Notes: generated by a model not told the origin, from the letters alone. A stretch of 25,532 nucleotides of DNA from Ophiothrix spiculata (GCA_000969725.1 JXSR01S074887.1); one strand, 5' to 3'. Shown: positions 1-9,927, numbered from the stretch's first letter. Numbers and translations are program-made.

Positions 1-1242
1 AGATATTCTATTATTTTTAAATTATCGTTGTCGACAACGATAAATACTGCCCTCTATATTTGAATTTTTAGAATTGGCCTTTTCAGGAAATCTAATGAAA
101 ATTCCAAATTTCTTTTGATTTATCTGCAATCTATGATGTGAAAGGAATGTTTTACAAACAAATCTTTGGCTCTTTCTCATTGTATATCATCAATAAATAC
201 GTTTAAAGAATAGCCTCATACCCAAAATCAAATAAACAAAATATAATTCGAATTTTTATTTTTTTTTAAGGTTTTGATCAAAATTTTCCCTATTATATAT
301 CTGGTAATTGACTGTTATTTTCTAACATAAGAAGTGTAAATCATCCACAAACAAAATTTCCGAATTTTGTCCAATGCCCCTTTAAAATGGTTCATATTCA
401 TTGACATTTTACGTATCTTTTTTTTTTTCTGAATCAATTTTTAAATTACAGAGTGGGTAATATTGTGTGACATTTTGTGTATCTTTTGAATTACAAAATG
501 GGGTTTCTGTGTCTTCCATTTTTAAATGACAAAATGGTCCACATTTTGTGACATTTTGCGTGATAAAATGTGTAATATTTAACGATATTTTAGGCGGTTT
601 TCTTGTTTTTCTATTGATAAAATGGGATTTCCTTATTTCATGGATAACTGCCGGTGAGTCAACATGTTTTCACCCCAATGTACACAAAGAGTTGTCAACT
701 TAAAAATGCGCAAGAAAAGGTGCAGAATTATGCTATAATTTTTCTTTCTCATTTAGGCGCGATGTTTGTGAATGAATCAGGCTGAAAAAAAACTTAAAAT
801 TTCTTTGGTATATAGTGATATTAATTTCCCATGTTGCTTTTTGAAACAATTTTCCGTTTCGGAGCAAAACCATTTTAAATTGGTTAAAAATCCATATCTC
901 AGGAATCATAGATCTGTTTTTAAAGCAACAAGCACCCAGCCCTAGCTCAACTCTTCAACTTTCCGAATAACTGTATCCCGAACGCGATTGATCTATCACA
1001 GCGCGCCGATTTGCATTTTCCGTCAACAGCCGTAGAACCGCGTGTTTTAAAATCACGCCGAAAGTAGTGCCTTCAGACAAGGGAGATATTTATCATTGAA
1101 TTTCTATGGGCTCTGCAGTGACCGCTGAATTTTTACTTGCTTTCTGAAATGACCATCGCTTAAATCTCACGCGATATTTCCGAAACTAAGCAATATTTTT
1201 CAAAACTGTTAAAGGACATTTGGGAGAAAATATGATTTGATA
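1..1242. other. Upstream non-coding region
   Basis: Mostly AT-rich. The section 400-600 repeats words such as GACATTTTGTGTATCTTTT and ACAAAATGG in both orientations. The section 930-1180 is distinctly richer in CG steps (GCGCGCCGATT, CCGTAGAACCGCG) and may be an old repeat. No splice-supported exon is found, so the 5' exons of the FN3 gene are probably upstream of the window. Confidence 0.35.
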
Positions 1243-1469
1243 ACATACCCTATTCACTCGTCTAATTCAACTATTTTCCATCTGACAATCTCCTTAAATT
1301 AACAAAATCCTCATTTCCAAAGGTTTGACAAATAGTCATACTCTATGACCAACACTTCATTTCAATTATTTTAACAATTTTCGTCACGCTGGTATGAAAG
1401 CGCTCAACTGTAACTTGATCTAAATTCAAAAAATAAGTAGTTGAATTGGACGAGTGGATACGGTATTCA
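1243..1469. mobile_element. Inverted-repeat element with ~38-bp arms
   Basis: Left arm 1243-1282 contains CACTCGTCTAATTCAACTA. Right arm 1430-1469 is the complement (TAGTTGAATTGGACGAGTG) with extension to GGATACGGTATTC. The interior of about 150 bp is AT-rich and non-coding. The target site duplication is not clear. Confidence 0.65.
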
Positions 1470-1631
1470 GAGAATGAGAAGATCTATGCAGGCAGAGCTT
1501 AAAAATATTTTTTTTTGTAAAATAAAAAAAATGTCATCTGTTCAACACACGCAGAGAAGTTCTGTGTAGTGATTTTGTTCACCGATTACATAACAGGTGA
1601 TTGAAGTGCCTACTTCTACCAAAGTAATATG

Positions 1632-1905
1632 AAGACACTAGAACTAAAAAGGGGTTAAGTCACAATGAGAAGCTGTTGAGTACATACTGAAACAATAAAT
1701 GGCAAAAACATGATTTCATGCTGGCAAAATTTTTACGGTAATATATGGTGATTTAAATACTAGGATCAATAAATAACCATGTAGGCCCCTGTCACCATGC
1801 ACAATTTGTCCACATGAGCAATGAAATCATGTTTTTGCCATTTTCTCAGTAAGTAATTAATAGCTGCTCAATGTGATTAACCCCCTTTTTAATTCTATGG
1901 TCTTT
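1632..1905. mobile_element. Inverted-repeat (MITE-like) element with ~80-bp arms
   Basis: The left arm starts GAACTAAAAAGGGGTTAA and runs through GGCAAAAACATGATTTCATG. The right arm ends TTAACCCCCTTTTTAATTC and contains TGAAATCATGTTTTTGCC. The interior includes a CCATGTAGGCCCCTGTCACC stretch. The open frame beginning at 1873 starts inside the right arm and is not a gene. Confidence 0.75.
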
Positions 1906-2560
1906 AATTTAAAACAGAGAATCGATGCTTGCGGTAGTTTTGTAGTAGCTGTTTCATCATTTCATGTGCAAACTGTGTCGTCATATCTAGCAGTGTCTAT
2001 TGTGACTTGCTTTGAGTTAAGTACGCTAATTTTTTCGCTAATCCTTTACAAAGAGTCTCGCAGGGCGTGGCACACACAACCATAAAATGTTGAAGGTTTA
2101 CCCCACCCTCCATGAGCGACAATCCAAGATAGCTGCTATCCATAGAGTTGACAAGGCAGAAAATCAAAATGACATCGACCGAGCACCAATCGTCCTTTGT
2201 CTTTGGTGTCTACATATAGTGTACAAACCTACAAATGTTCTAAGGGGATTGAGTGAAAGTCATTAATAGTCAAAGGTCATATCTGAGATCAGGTTCTAGA
2301 AATGTTCAGGAAGGTCAACCCTGGTCATTCCAAGGTTATATCTATAACTCTTTCCTGTGACCCCTTCATGAACCAAGCAGTTCATTTTCAATTTATAAAC
2401 CACTGCAACTTTGAAGACTGATATAAAGTGCTAAAAAAAGCATAGAGAGTGATCATTTTGAATATGGTACTCGATTTACCACTGATCTAGTTAAAAACAG
2501 GTTTCTTGTTCAAAAATGACTACTTTTACTTGACATGTTTCATGTCATTTTCTATATTAG
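1906..2560. other. Intron or upstream sequence before the first visible exon
   Basis: Several AAGGTCA-like words occur between 2265 and 2335. There are no supported exons apart from the acceptor at 2551-2560 for the next exon. Confidence 0.35.
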
Positions 2561-2662
2561 ATAATGAACCAATGAGTGGAGGACCAGACTTTGGAGATGT
2601 AAAATACAAAGTGGATGAAGAAAGTGTACTAATAGAAAGATATATGGATGGAAATAAACAAG
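2561..2662 (+). CDS. Internal exon 1 (first visible) of an FN3-containing gene
   Basis: A 102-bp exon, 34 codons, between a TATATTAG acceptor and an AAG|GTAAAT donor. Both boundaries are phase 1, so it can be added or removed without breaking the frame. It encodes an acidic, Gly- and Asp-rich segment beginning DNEPMSGGPDFGD and ending ERYMDGNKQ. I see no signal peptide or membrane segment. There is an in-frame ATG at 2572, but the phase-1 acceptor and the codon continuing across it favour an internal exon, so the true start is probably further upstream. The open frame runs on past the donor to 2796, but the next exon joins exactly in phase at 2662 and I read the extension as intron. The function of this segment is unknown to me; it reads like a linker. 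Confidence 0.6.
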
Positions 2663-3764
2663 GTAAATTGTGTCTGTGTATTCAGGGAAAATCAAAAGAT
2701 ATTGTAATGTCACTGTCTTCACTTTATACTACTGATGATAAGGCAAAACAAAATATTGTTTGTGTGTTCATAAGGGCTCCTAAAAATGTAGGGTAGGTAG
2801 GAAAAGGCAGGCCTGCCTTTAGCCTGTTCCTAGCCTGCTTTTAAAATGATTGAGACAGTTTAATTCTAAAACTGCATTTAGCCTGCAAAATACAGGGCTC
2901 CTAATGTGCTCTCATAAATCAGGACATGATTTATAAAAGTAGGAATATTTAGTATTGTTGGATCTTGCTGAAACAGTATTCCAAATCATTCAACCGTGTC
3001 AAAATCTCACGTTTCCTTTTTTATCGGACACACTGTATAGGAAAGATGAGCCTAAAGGATTTTTAGCCAAACAAGACACCTTTTGAAATCAAATTAAAAG
3101 AAGAAACTTTTTAGTTTTTCTCTTTACAATCACTACAATTTTTCATTTAGGGGGAGCTGCTCTCTTGCAAGGACCACATTGATAATAATAAACAAATGTC
3201 AAAGTTCACCTGTCAAAAGTCAAAATAAATGAAGTACCACCCATTTGTGTACCAATTTTCAAGAAAAAGAGACCCATCCATATACCAAATATCAAAATTT
3301 TGAGTCTAAATTTATTTTCTTCCAAAATATGCGCCATTTTGGTGAGAAGTTTGAAAAACGGACCGATCAAAATACCACATTTTGCAAAGGAAAGGGACTC
3401 ATTGACATACCAGACAGCCTGATTTTGCTACCCGTTGTCAGTTTTGTACAAGGGTTTATGGAATCTATACTCTATAAACCTTGAAGTATAGTATACTAAG
3501 TAAGCAGCCGATTAACGCATATAAAACATTGTATCATACAGGGAATAAATTAGTCCGTTTTTTATTAAATCATAACAACATACCCAATCTTGCTGAATAT
3601 TCAAATGAACTTATGTACAAGGTTTGTTCATGAAGTAGTAACAAAATTAGCCAAAGTAATAAGGGGGCCTTTTTGTCCACTTGGCCACACATGCTCCTCT
3701 AAAGCAATTAAGATAAGGTCATCTGACTGAAAATTCTATTTCATTCTTTGTTTTATTCACTCAG
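2663..3764 (+). other. Intron 1
   Basis: An 1102-bp GT-AG phase-1 intron. Near its 5' end is a palindromic AGGCAGGCCTGCCT at about 2806-2819, with several AGCCTG repeats around it. The section 3200-3480 holds a low-quality repetitive stretch with recurring TACCA and CAAAATT words. The open frame 3245-3484 has biased composition and no splice or family support. I see no further exon. Confidence 0.5.
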
Positions 3765-3842
3765 ATTTTCAACCAGATGCAGATGTATTCAAATCAGCAT
3801 GCAGTGGAACTTGCATTTCCAAGATCTCCTCTTCTAAACAAG
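3765..3842 (+). CDS. Internal exon 2 of the FN3-containing gene
   Basis: A 78-bp exon, 26 codons, behind a pyrimidine-rich acceptor (TTTTATTCACTCAG) and before a CAAG|GTAATT donor. It is symmetric phase 1-1 like its neighbours. It encodes DFQPDADVFKSAC followed by SGTCISKISSSKQ: a Ser/Lys-rich stretch with two Cys four residues apart. No family is recognisable at this length. A foldback element begins only about 18 bp past the donor, which is unusually close. The small size and lack of a domain suggest a linker between upstream domains outside the window and the FN3 domain. The main evidence is the phase match with good splice signals on both sides. Confidence 0.6.
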
Positions 3843-3860
3843 GTAATTACTGCTTTTGTT

Positions 3861-3999
3861 TTATATATACAAATATATACTGACTTGAAGATCTCTGGTT
3901 AAAACTACAGGCCTGAAGTGACTAAAATTTAGCTATTTTACTGAGGGGCGTAGTTTTAATCCAGAGATCTGAAAAATGTCTGTATATATTTGTTTTATA
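3861..3999. mobile_element. Foldback element, ATACAAATATATACTGACTT family, copy 1
   Basis: A short inverted-repeat element inside intron 2. The left arm runs ATACAAATATATACTGACTT then AGATCTCTGGTTAAAACTAC. The right arm (about 3945-3999) is its reverse complement with a few changes. The loop contains CTATTTTACTGAGG. The second copy at 13556-13727 has the same arms and the same AAGTGACTAAAATTT-like core, which shows this is a dispersed family rather than a chance hairpin. There is no coding capacity, so it would be non-autonomous. Confidence 0.75.
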
Positions 4000-4336
4000 T
4001 ACTGTATTAATAAATTTTCAAATAACATAATTTTTTTCTTGCCCAATGGCCTAATTTAATTATTCTTATTTTAAAAATGTACTTTCAAAATGCTATAACC
4101 ATGAATGCAAGCAATATGTTAATGCGCGTATAGGCTTGCGTGTCTAAGTTGCGCGCGTAAATCAGTGCGTGAAAGTGACACCGCTATAAATGACGCAGAA
4201 AACCCGTAAATAGTCTTTTAAAACCCGTAAATAGTCTTTTCAAAAGAACTATTTACGGGTTTTTCTTGAGATGGTTAAAACTATTTGAAATAATGTCATA
4301 GGGTGTCAATACGCTTTAATTTATTAATACAGTATA
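3998..4336. mobile_element. Foldback region with ~19-bp terminal inverted repeats
   Basis: TATACTGTATTAATAAATT at the left end is matched by its exact reverse complement near 4318-4336, enclosing about 340 bp. It abuts the preceding foldback element. Inside it lies the separate 4199-4264 hairpin. The interior 4130-4200 is richer in CG steps (GCGCGCG) than the surroundings. No protein is encoded. The short repeats make this less certain than the other elements. Confidence 0.5.
4199..4264. repeat. Tandem 21-bp unit followed by its inverted copy
   Basis: AAAACCCGTAAATAGTCTTTT occurs twice in direct succession (4199-4219, 4220-4240) and is followed immediately by an inverted copy (AAAAGAACTATTTACGGGTT). 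Either direct unit could pair with the third, giving a near-perfect hairpin in RNA or cruciform DNA. Confidence 0.85.
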
Positions 4337-6042
4337 TTGCTATTATTGCATTTATAAGGAGGAAAAATGTTCAAAGTAGGAAAAATTCAAAGTAGGGACA
4401 ATATTGTTTACTTTGCCAAGGTTCTGGTCCAGGTTAAAATTCAGGTGCCCCTTGTGTAAAATTGTAATCATGCAACACTCATGAGCCTTACGTTGTGGCA
4501 CAGCATTTAATCAAGTGGGGCTTCAGTAGCCTATTTGAAATGATAGGGATTCTTTCAGGTATATTACATTTAAAGAGGTCATTTTGGTTTGAAAAGGGAT
4601 CAACATAAAAATGGTGTCATATGGTATAAATATTTTTAAAATGACAGGTCAGGCCAATCAAATTACAAACCTATCTAGTTATAACTTGTGGAGATTTAGT
4701 TACCGTAGAACAATGAAATTGTAAAATATGTAAGCTAATAAAATATTTATAATCAAAGATGCGAGCAAAGTGAGCAAAGTTATTCATTGAAAATGTTATA
4801 GGTAGAATAAAGAGGAGGCCATTGGGAACAAGTAAGTTTGAAAAAGATGGTTTTCCTCAAGGTTGTGGGAGACACATCCTGCATAACTATAATGAAAATA
4901 CCCGCCCCTCCTTTTTGGTATAGGTGTGTGGCCCGAATGGCCAAAAATGGGCTGAAAGAACGGGTAGCGCCACCCTCACCCCCCCACCCACCCCCACCCC
5001 CCACCCAAAAAAAAGGAGCTTAGAGAACATAGTTTTGGAAAATAAATAAGACTCAAAGAACTACATTTTGGTCAAATATGAGGCTTTGGAATTTTATGTA
5101 AAATAAGAATCTAGGACACTTTTTTTAAATATTTGTGATTATTGTTGAAATGGGGGTATGGTATATAAACTTTAGGGTAGGTTCTGAATTATTTTAAGTA
5201 TGTTTTTCAAAGCTCTAACTTGACTTAAACAGCGTGAGGACCCTATTCAGTCTGGCAGAAAGCATAACCTAAAACATATCAAAACAGTATAAACAGTGTT
5301 ATTTTATAACACATATTTAATCACAAGAATTTGTTGTTTTTTAATTTGAAAAAAATGCTGTTGATTTTTACTGCCTCCCCTTCTTTGCAAGCGTTCATGA
5401 AGACCTTGGGGCCCTGGGCTCAGGCCCAATTAGAAATCCAGTACTGATCCTGGCTTTTATATTATATACAACCAGGTGCACTGGATTAAAACTCCCTCTG
5501 TACGGGCACAGGGGAAGCGGGTGAAATTGCCTTATTTATATAGTTTATTTTTTTATATTTTTCATATATTTTTTCATATTTTACGCAGTAAAATAGTTCT
5601 TCGAAAAAACTAGAATAACTTTGCTACAAGTAGAGTCTAATATTGAACTCAAAACATTTTCAATTACAAAATTATAATATACCTGGGTATCAGAAATTTT
5701 GGAGGTTGTTTTGCAAAATCATGTGTAATCCTATTGGAAATGTAGTGTGCTTCCGGGTTATACATAAAATCAATTCCCCCACCCCACCCCGATCAATAAC
5801 GGGTCCTTACCTGAAGTTCAAGAATTGAACAAAAATAAGTCATGCTGTGCTGAAGTTGTAGCTATCCAACACTAAGGGCTTCACTTGCAAGAATGGGCAA
5901 CTCCAACTATAACACAGAACTATCCCCTATGTTCAGAACTTTTTTACACAATTTCACTTTCTTCCAATAACATACAAATTTCAATCTATCTGAACAACTC
6001 ATAAACTTATAGTCAGATCTTCATTTAATTTTCTCTTTTCAG
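4337..6042 (+). other. Remainder of intron 2, no exon seen
   Basis: About 1.7 kb of AT-rich intron. It includes a C-rich low-complexity tract at 4979-5005 (CCCCACCC repeats followed by an A run), which creates spurious frames on both strands. A T-rich run lies at 5535-5590. I find no splice-bounded phase-1 exon and no clear terminal inverted repeats. Confidence 0.45.
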
Positions 6043-6132
6043 ATATTCAAACTAGCCGGAATGGTCACATTGCTGAATTCTTCTTGAAATTGGAAGAAGA
6101 AAGTCCAACCAGATTTGATGGTTTAACTGAAG
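6043..6132 (+). CDS. Internal exon 3 of the FN3-containing gene
   Basis: A 90-bp exon, 30 codons, with a strong acceptor (TTAATTTTCTCTTTTCAG) and a GAAG|GTAAAC donor, again phase 1-1. It encodes DIQTSRNGHIAEFFLKLEEE followed by SPTRFDGLTE. The middle is a short amphipathic, acidic helix-like run; the C-terminal TE leads directly into the FN3 exon. No family is recognised. A large nested inverted-repeat element starts at 6171, only 38 bp after the donor. Confidence 0.65.
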
Positions 6133-6170
6133 GTAAACAAATTGTGAAGAGAAAAATTGCTTTAATTTAA

Positions 6171-7068
6171 GGCTGGGGTAGACCTTCAACTAGCATAAAT
6201 GGTTTTTGTACTCTAACTCTCAAACTAATTACATAGACAATATAAAAGTATACATTTTTAGAAGTGAATTTTTACCCTGAACATATTGATGATATCTGTT
6301 TTTGACCAAAAATGTTGATTTTGGCAAAAAATGCCAAAAATCAACCGTTGATTATTAATCAACGGTTTTCTCAAATTTTTGATTTTTTTCTTAGTTTTTT
6401 AAAAAATGCCAAAAATAGGTCAACAAATGTAAACAAATCCCACCGCTGCCACCAAAATGGCCATTTTTGACCTATTTTTGGCAATTTTTCAAAAAATAAG
6501 ATAAAAATCACAAAATTTAGAAAACTGTTCCTAGACATTTGTTTCTAAATTCCAAAAACCAAAAAAGTTTTAAATTTCACGAATGCAAATTTTAGTTAAG
6601 CTTTCCAGAATTGTTGGGGCAAAAAATACAGTTTTTGGCATTTTTTGCCAAAATTGTCATTTTTGGTCACAGACTGATATCATCGTTGTGTTCCATTACA
6701 CATTACTTGCCTTAAACATTTGTACCCCTGATTTTGACATTTCACTGGTAATAAATCATCCAATGTTTAGCCCACCCACTACCATGTGGTCTACTTTGTG
6801 GGTTGTGAAGGACACCATGATGCCCTCAAGGCACATTCATGTCCTCCAAGGTATTGAAAATGGTAAATTAATCGATTGTGGACTAAATATTGCATGATTT
6901 ATTACCGGGGAAATGTCAAAATCAAAGGTACAAAAGTTTGAGACAAGTAACATGTAATGCAGGGTAAAAATCCGCTCCTAAAAATGTATACTTTTATATA
7001 GTTAATATAATTAGTTTGAGAGTTAGAGTACAAAAAACATTTATGCCATTTGAAGGTCTACCCCAGCC
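6171..7068. mobile_element. Large inverted-repeat (MITE-like) element with TTAA flanks
   Basis: The ends GGCTGGGGTAGACCTTCAA and its inverse at 7050-7068 are parts of arms of about 110 bp (6171-6280 and 6959-7068). They also share ACTCTAACTCTCAAACTAATT and the AAAAGTATACATTTTTAG region. Both sides are directly flanked by TTAA (6167-6170 and 7069-7072), which matches the piggyBac-type target site, although the termini are not a canonical piggyBac sequence. The inner arms continue as TTTTGACCAAAAATG with GCAAAAAATGCC on the left and their complements at about 6640-6690. A small palindrome (CAACCGTTGATTATTAATCA region, near 6342-6367) sits inside. The right arm is interrupted by a second element. 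No transposase is encoded. Confidence 0.8.
6692..6960. mobile_element. Second inverted-repeat element nested in the right arm of 6171-7068
   Basis: This insert separates AGGGTAAAAA from the ATGATATCAGT-like segment that are almost adjacent in the left arm of the host element. Its own arms are about 85-90 bp: left 6694-6782 (ACACATTACTTGCC, TTTGTACC, GATTTTGACATTTC, GGTAATAAATCAT), right 6872-6959 in reverse complement. The middle, about 6783-6871, is single copy here. The open frame 6583-6897 runs through the junction and is not a gene. Confidence 0.75.
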
Positions 7069-7079
7069 TTAAAATTAAA

Positions 7080-7772
7080 AAAAAAATTGAGAATTTCATT
7101 AACACAAAACCTTTTTGAGATAATTTAGTGCTTGGGATATATTGTTTACTATGGAATATTCTTGAAATCCCTTGAAATGCTTTTTTATCTTTAATGTTTT
7201 AATTTACAAAGAATAAGACTCTTGACATTTCAAAAAAACTATCTCGCTAAAACTTTTACATGAAAAGAATCATCACAATGGTGGATATCTTGCAAATATT
7301 TTCGTCCATCCGCATAATAGGTTCAATAACACTATCGCAAAAATGGTAGTTTAATGCAGATATTTGATATCACATGATATTATTTCGTACCATATCATTG
7401 TTTATATTTACAAAGCCTACTTTCATTACACAAGCCTCATAGGTCACTTTGATGCTCTTGGTAGTACCGTATCTCAATAATTATGGCAGCTCAAATGCAA
7501 TCAGCGAACAAGTTAGAATTTACGATGATCAAAATATGTGAAATTGGTCTGAGTAAAATTGCTCGTAAAATCAGAATGGTTTGAACTGAAATTTGAAATT
7601 GAAACTGCTTTAGTGGTGATCTTTCATATGAAACTTAAAACTGAATTTTGAAAACTGGAACTGCCCCTTAACATTTTCCCAATAAGAAAACCAAAATACT
7701 GTATTTCAATATGTAAGATTAAACAGTATAATACATTGTAAAATTTGAATTTTTGGTTGATTTGTTTTGCAG
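7080..7772 (+). other. End of intron 3, nothing recognisable
   Basis: About 690 bp of AT-rich intron leading to the FN3 exon acceptor. I see no inverted repeats, exons or RNA genes. The antisense frame 7624-7923 overlaps the FN3 exon and is a shadow of it. Confidence 0.4.
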
Positions 7773-8048
7773 CTCCAGTGATAACAACGAGAGCATTGGA
7801 CAATTCAGTTGTAGTATTCATTAAATGGCCTAAGCCATCTTTGGTAAACCAAGCAGTCAAGTTTGAAATAGTTTGCTGCGATCCATGCTGTGGATTGTGC
7901 CAAATGCCAACAGTGCAATCCAAGTCATTCCAATGTACTCCAACAGATACTTACATGGGAGGTTTGATTGAGAATCATTCCTATGAGTTGCATGTAAGAA
8001 TAGGAGATACCATGTTACAGCAAGAGTTTCATACCATTGCTACAATGG
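7773..8048 (+). CDS. Fibronectin type III-like domain exon
   Basis: A 276-bp exon, 92 codons, with acceptor TTTGTTTTGCAG and donor ATGG|GTAAGT, both phase 1. One whole FN3 domain in a symmetric phase-1 exon is the classic layout for this family. It starts APVITTRALDNSVVVFIKW, with the B-strand Trp in the IKWPKP context, then a C-strand-like KFEIVCC, and ends with GLIENHSYELHVRIG, which fits the conserved Leu and Tyr of the E-F strands. Unusually, the C-C' region carries a Cys cluster (CCDPCCGLC) with a further Cys in SFQC, which ordinary FN3 domains lack. These could form disulfides if secreted or bind metal if intracellular; the sequence does not decide. In the partial protein it covers about residues 91-182 of 317. 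FN3 domains usually mediate protein binding; the partner is unknown. Confidence 0.8.
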
Positions 8049-8078
8049 GTAAGTTAAAAATTGTTTTGAGGTAGCTTC

Positions 8079-8258
8079 TGTCATGAATGTACAAGTTTGT
8101 TCAGTGTATAGATCTGATGGGGAAGTCCTCTTTTGGTCTATGCGCTGTGAGCTCGCTTCGGGTGCAGAAGGTCCCTGCATCGAACCCCAGCTAGGCTGCA
8201 AATTTTGTTCGCACTGGTATATCTCATAATGTTTCCTGGTAACGTAATTGGGATGGAT
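8079..8258. repeat. Dispersed repeat, copy 1, with a tRNA B-box-like word
   Basis: This intron 4 segment recurs at 8825-8999 in the same orientation. Shared words include TATAGATCTGATGGGGAAGT (with changes), CCTCTTTTGGTCTATGC, GAGCTCGCT and CTGGTAA. On the minus strand it contains GGTTCGATGC, resembling an RNA polymerase III B box. A tRNA-derived SINE origin is possible, but I see no clear A box. Confidence 0.6.
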
Positions 8259-8824
8259 AACGTTTTGTCTGTTACAATTTGGTGGCAGCTGGTGGTCCTT
8301 AGGGTTTCTTAAAGCCTAGGTGGACCCCTCATTGAATTGAGTTCAGAGTGTTTGGGATTGTAGTGAATCAGACCAGACTAACGCTGTCGATACTATCCGT
8401 TTAAATGGAAGACGACCAGTCAAAAGTTTAGAGATTTTGCTGAAAGAGAAACCATCTGTATGTAATAAACCATAAAGACATGAGAAAATATAAGTAAAGT
8501 GAAAGAAATATGGCTCTTTTTGACTGAATCCTTTGAGTAAACCAAACAATGTGCATTTGTAGTTCTCCATTTTATGACGAAACATTGCAAAACATGGGTT
8601 TTTTTAAACAACAAAGACTGCCTTTTTATGTTTTAATACGCACTTGCGTTCTGACTCCCCGAGTTTGTTTACATATTATAGATATCATGCTAAATTTTAA
8701 TAGATCATTAAAGCTTTCGGTTAAACATTTACCCGGTCCAAGTGAAATCTGTTTAAATGTTTAGCAAATTAAACAGAAATTGACAGCGTTACACCAGGCA
8801 TGTTTATTTTGAAGGAGGGAGTAA

Positions 8825-8999
8825 TGTCAAGAATGTGTATGTTCATTCATTGTATAGACCTAATGGGGAAATCCTCTTTTGGTCTATGCACTGCGAGCTC
8901 GCTCCAGGTGCTTAATGCATCGGAATCAAATGCAAATTTGTTTGGCGCTGGTGTACCTTGTGCTGTTTACTGGTAATCTAAGTGGTGTGGGTAATGCTT
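8825..8999. repeat. Dispersed repeat, copy 2
   Basis: A diverged direct copy of 8079-8258. It begins TGTCAAGAATGTGTATG, continues through TATAGACCTAATGGGGAAAT and CCTCTTTTGGTCTATGCACT, and ends near TTTACTGGTAATCTAAG. The B-box-like word is degraded here. The 570 bp between the copies is AT-rich and holds only unsupported frames on both strands. Confidence 0.6.
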
Positions 9000-9520
9000 A
9001 TTGGTCCATACCCGATCTGGTCACACAGTTACCATGTTATTTTTCCTTCACATGAATCAATCTGATTAAGTGCTGTTTTTTTTCCCTTTGTATGAATTTG
9101 TTCAAATACTGATCAACATTCCTGTTTGTTTTTACCATAAACCCAAACTCTGTTTCTAGATTATATCCCCCATAAGTGAAAAGAACAAATATAGCTTGTT
9201 TTCAAATCAGGCCCCCAAGCCTCCCAGATCATGTACAACATTAGTAAGACGCCACTAAACCTTTGCTTGAGCAAGGATTTTTCCAGTTTATAATCTCTGG
9301 GGTCTGTTGGGTATTTGACTTGATTTTTCAATAATGGGATTTAGTGAGACCTAGGTAAGTTTAGGATAAAAAGAGTTTGAATTGAATGTATTTGATTAGA
9401 TGATGAGCAGAGTCTCAAGATATATTTCATCACTTCAAGTGCTGGTTAGTCTTCATCGGAAAGGAAAAATAAAAGAATGATATTCATAATGTTGTTCTCT
9501 ACTCTTGTTTTTTAACCTAG
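9000..9520 (+). other. End of intron 4, nothing recognisable
   Basis: About 520 bp of intron before the terminal exon. No inverted repeat or extra exon is visible. The last 30 bases are pyrimidine-rich and form the acceptor. Confidence 0.4.
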
Positions 9521-9927
9521 TGCAAGGAAATACATGTAAGCAGAAACTGAGTGATGTCACCAAAGATCAACTAAAGATATTGGAAGAATATTGCAACACG
9601 CAAGATAAGTACGATCTGCGTAGATCTATATTAAGCCTAATTGGAGAAATGACCTGCAAAGTGGCGAAAGATTGCAAGCAGTTTTACCAAGACATTCCTC
9701 CAGCTTTAGATTGCAGTATTATGAGTGATAAAAATCACCCAGTGGCAGTTCTTTTACTGTGTCTTTCACATTACCATGAGTATGGCCTAATCAGTCAACT
9801 GGTAGATTGGCATGGCTATTGTCCAGTCTGCAGCCCAATGATTGCTGATGTCATGATTGAGGCTAATAAGGCAACGCCAGAATTAGCATCCCAACACAGC
9901 CTTACACCCGTAAAAACTGAGCTATAG
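9521..9927 (+). CDS. Terminal exon: Cys-containing helical C-terminal domain
   Basis: The acceptor TTTTTTAACCTAG at 9520 is phase 1 and joins the FN3 exon in frame; translation runs 134 codons to TAG at 9925-9927. The N-terminal part (KQKLSDVTKDQLKILEEYC) looks helical. It is followed by charged segments, a hydrophobic helix (NHPVAVLLLCLSHYHEYG) and a Cys-rich turn (GYCPVCSP), then a polar tail ending in TPVKTEL. Eight Cys residues are spread along it, including a CPVC pair. The spacing of helices is vaguely like a death-fold (DED/CARD-type) domain, but I see no diagnostic signature and do not claim it. The hydrophobic run is too short and polar for a convincing membrane span. This is the end of the protein; the product and pathway are unknown. 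Confidence 0.75.

Noticed and set aside
655-662. Splice donor CCG|GTGAGTC of an upstream exon
   Set aside because: Good donor consensus but no acceptor or open phase-1 exon precedes it.
2506-2560. ATG at 2506 as start of the FN3 gene
   Set aside because: It lies in the polypyrimidine/acceptor region of the exon beginning at 2561; the phase-1 acceptor fits better than a start there.
4199-4264. CRISPR-like array
   Set aside because: Only two direct units and one inverted unit with no spacers, in an animal-type genome.
4780-5023. Frames on both strands around 4780-5023
   Set aside because: Created by the C-rich tract at 4979-5005; the poly-Gly and poly-Pro composition has no gene support.
7624-7923. 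Antisense 99-codon frame
   Set aside because: Overlaps the FN3 exon on the opposite strand; a shadow of the real coding sequence.
9521-9927. Death-fold (DED/CARD) assignment of the C-terminal domain
   Set aside because: Helical spacing is suggestive only; no diagnostic residues are visible, so it is left as unknown.
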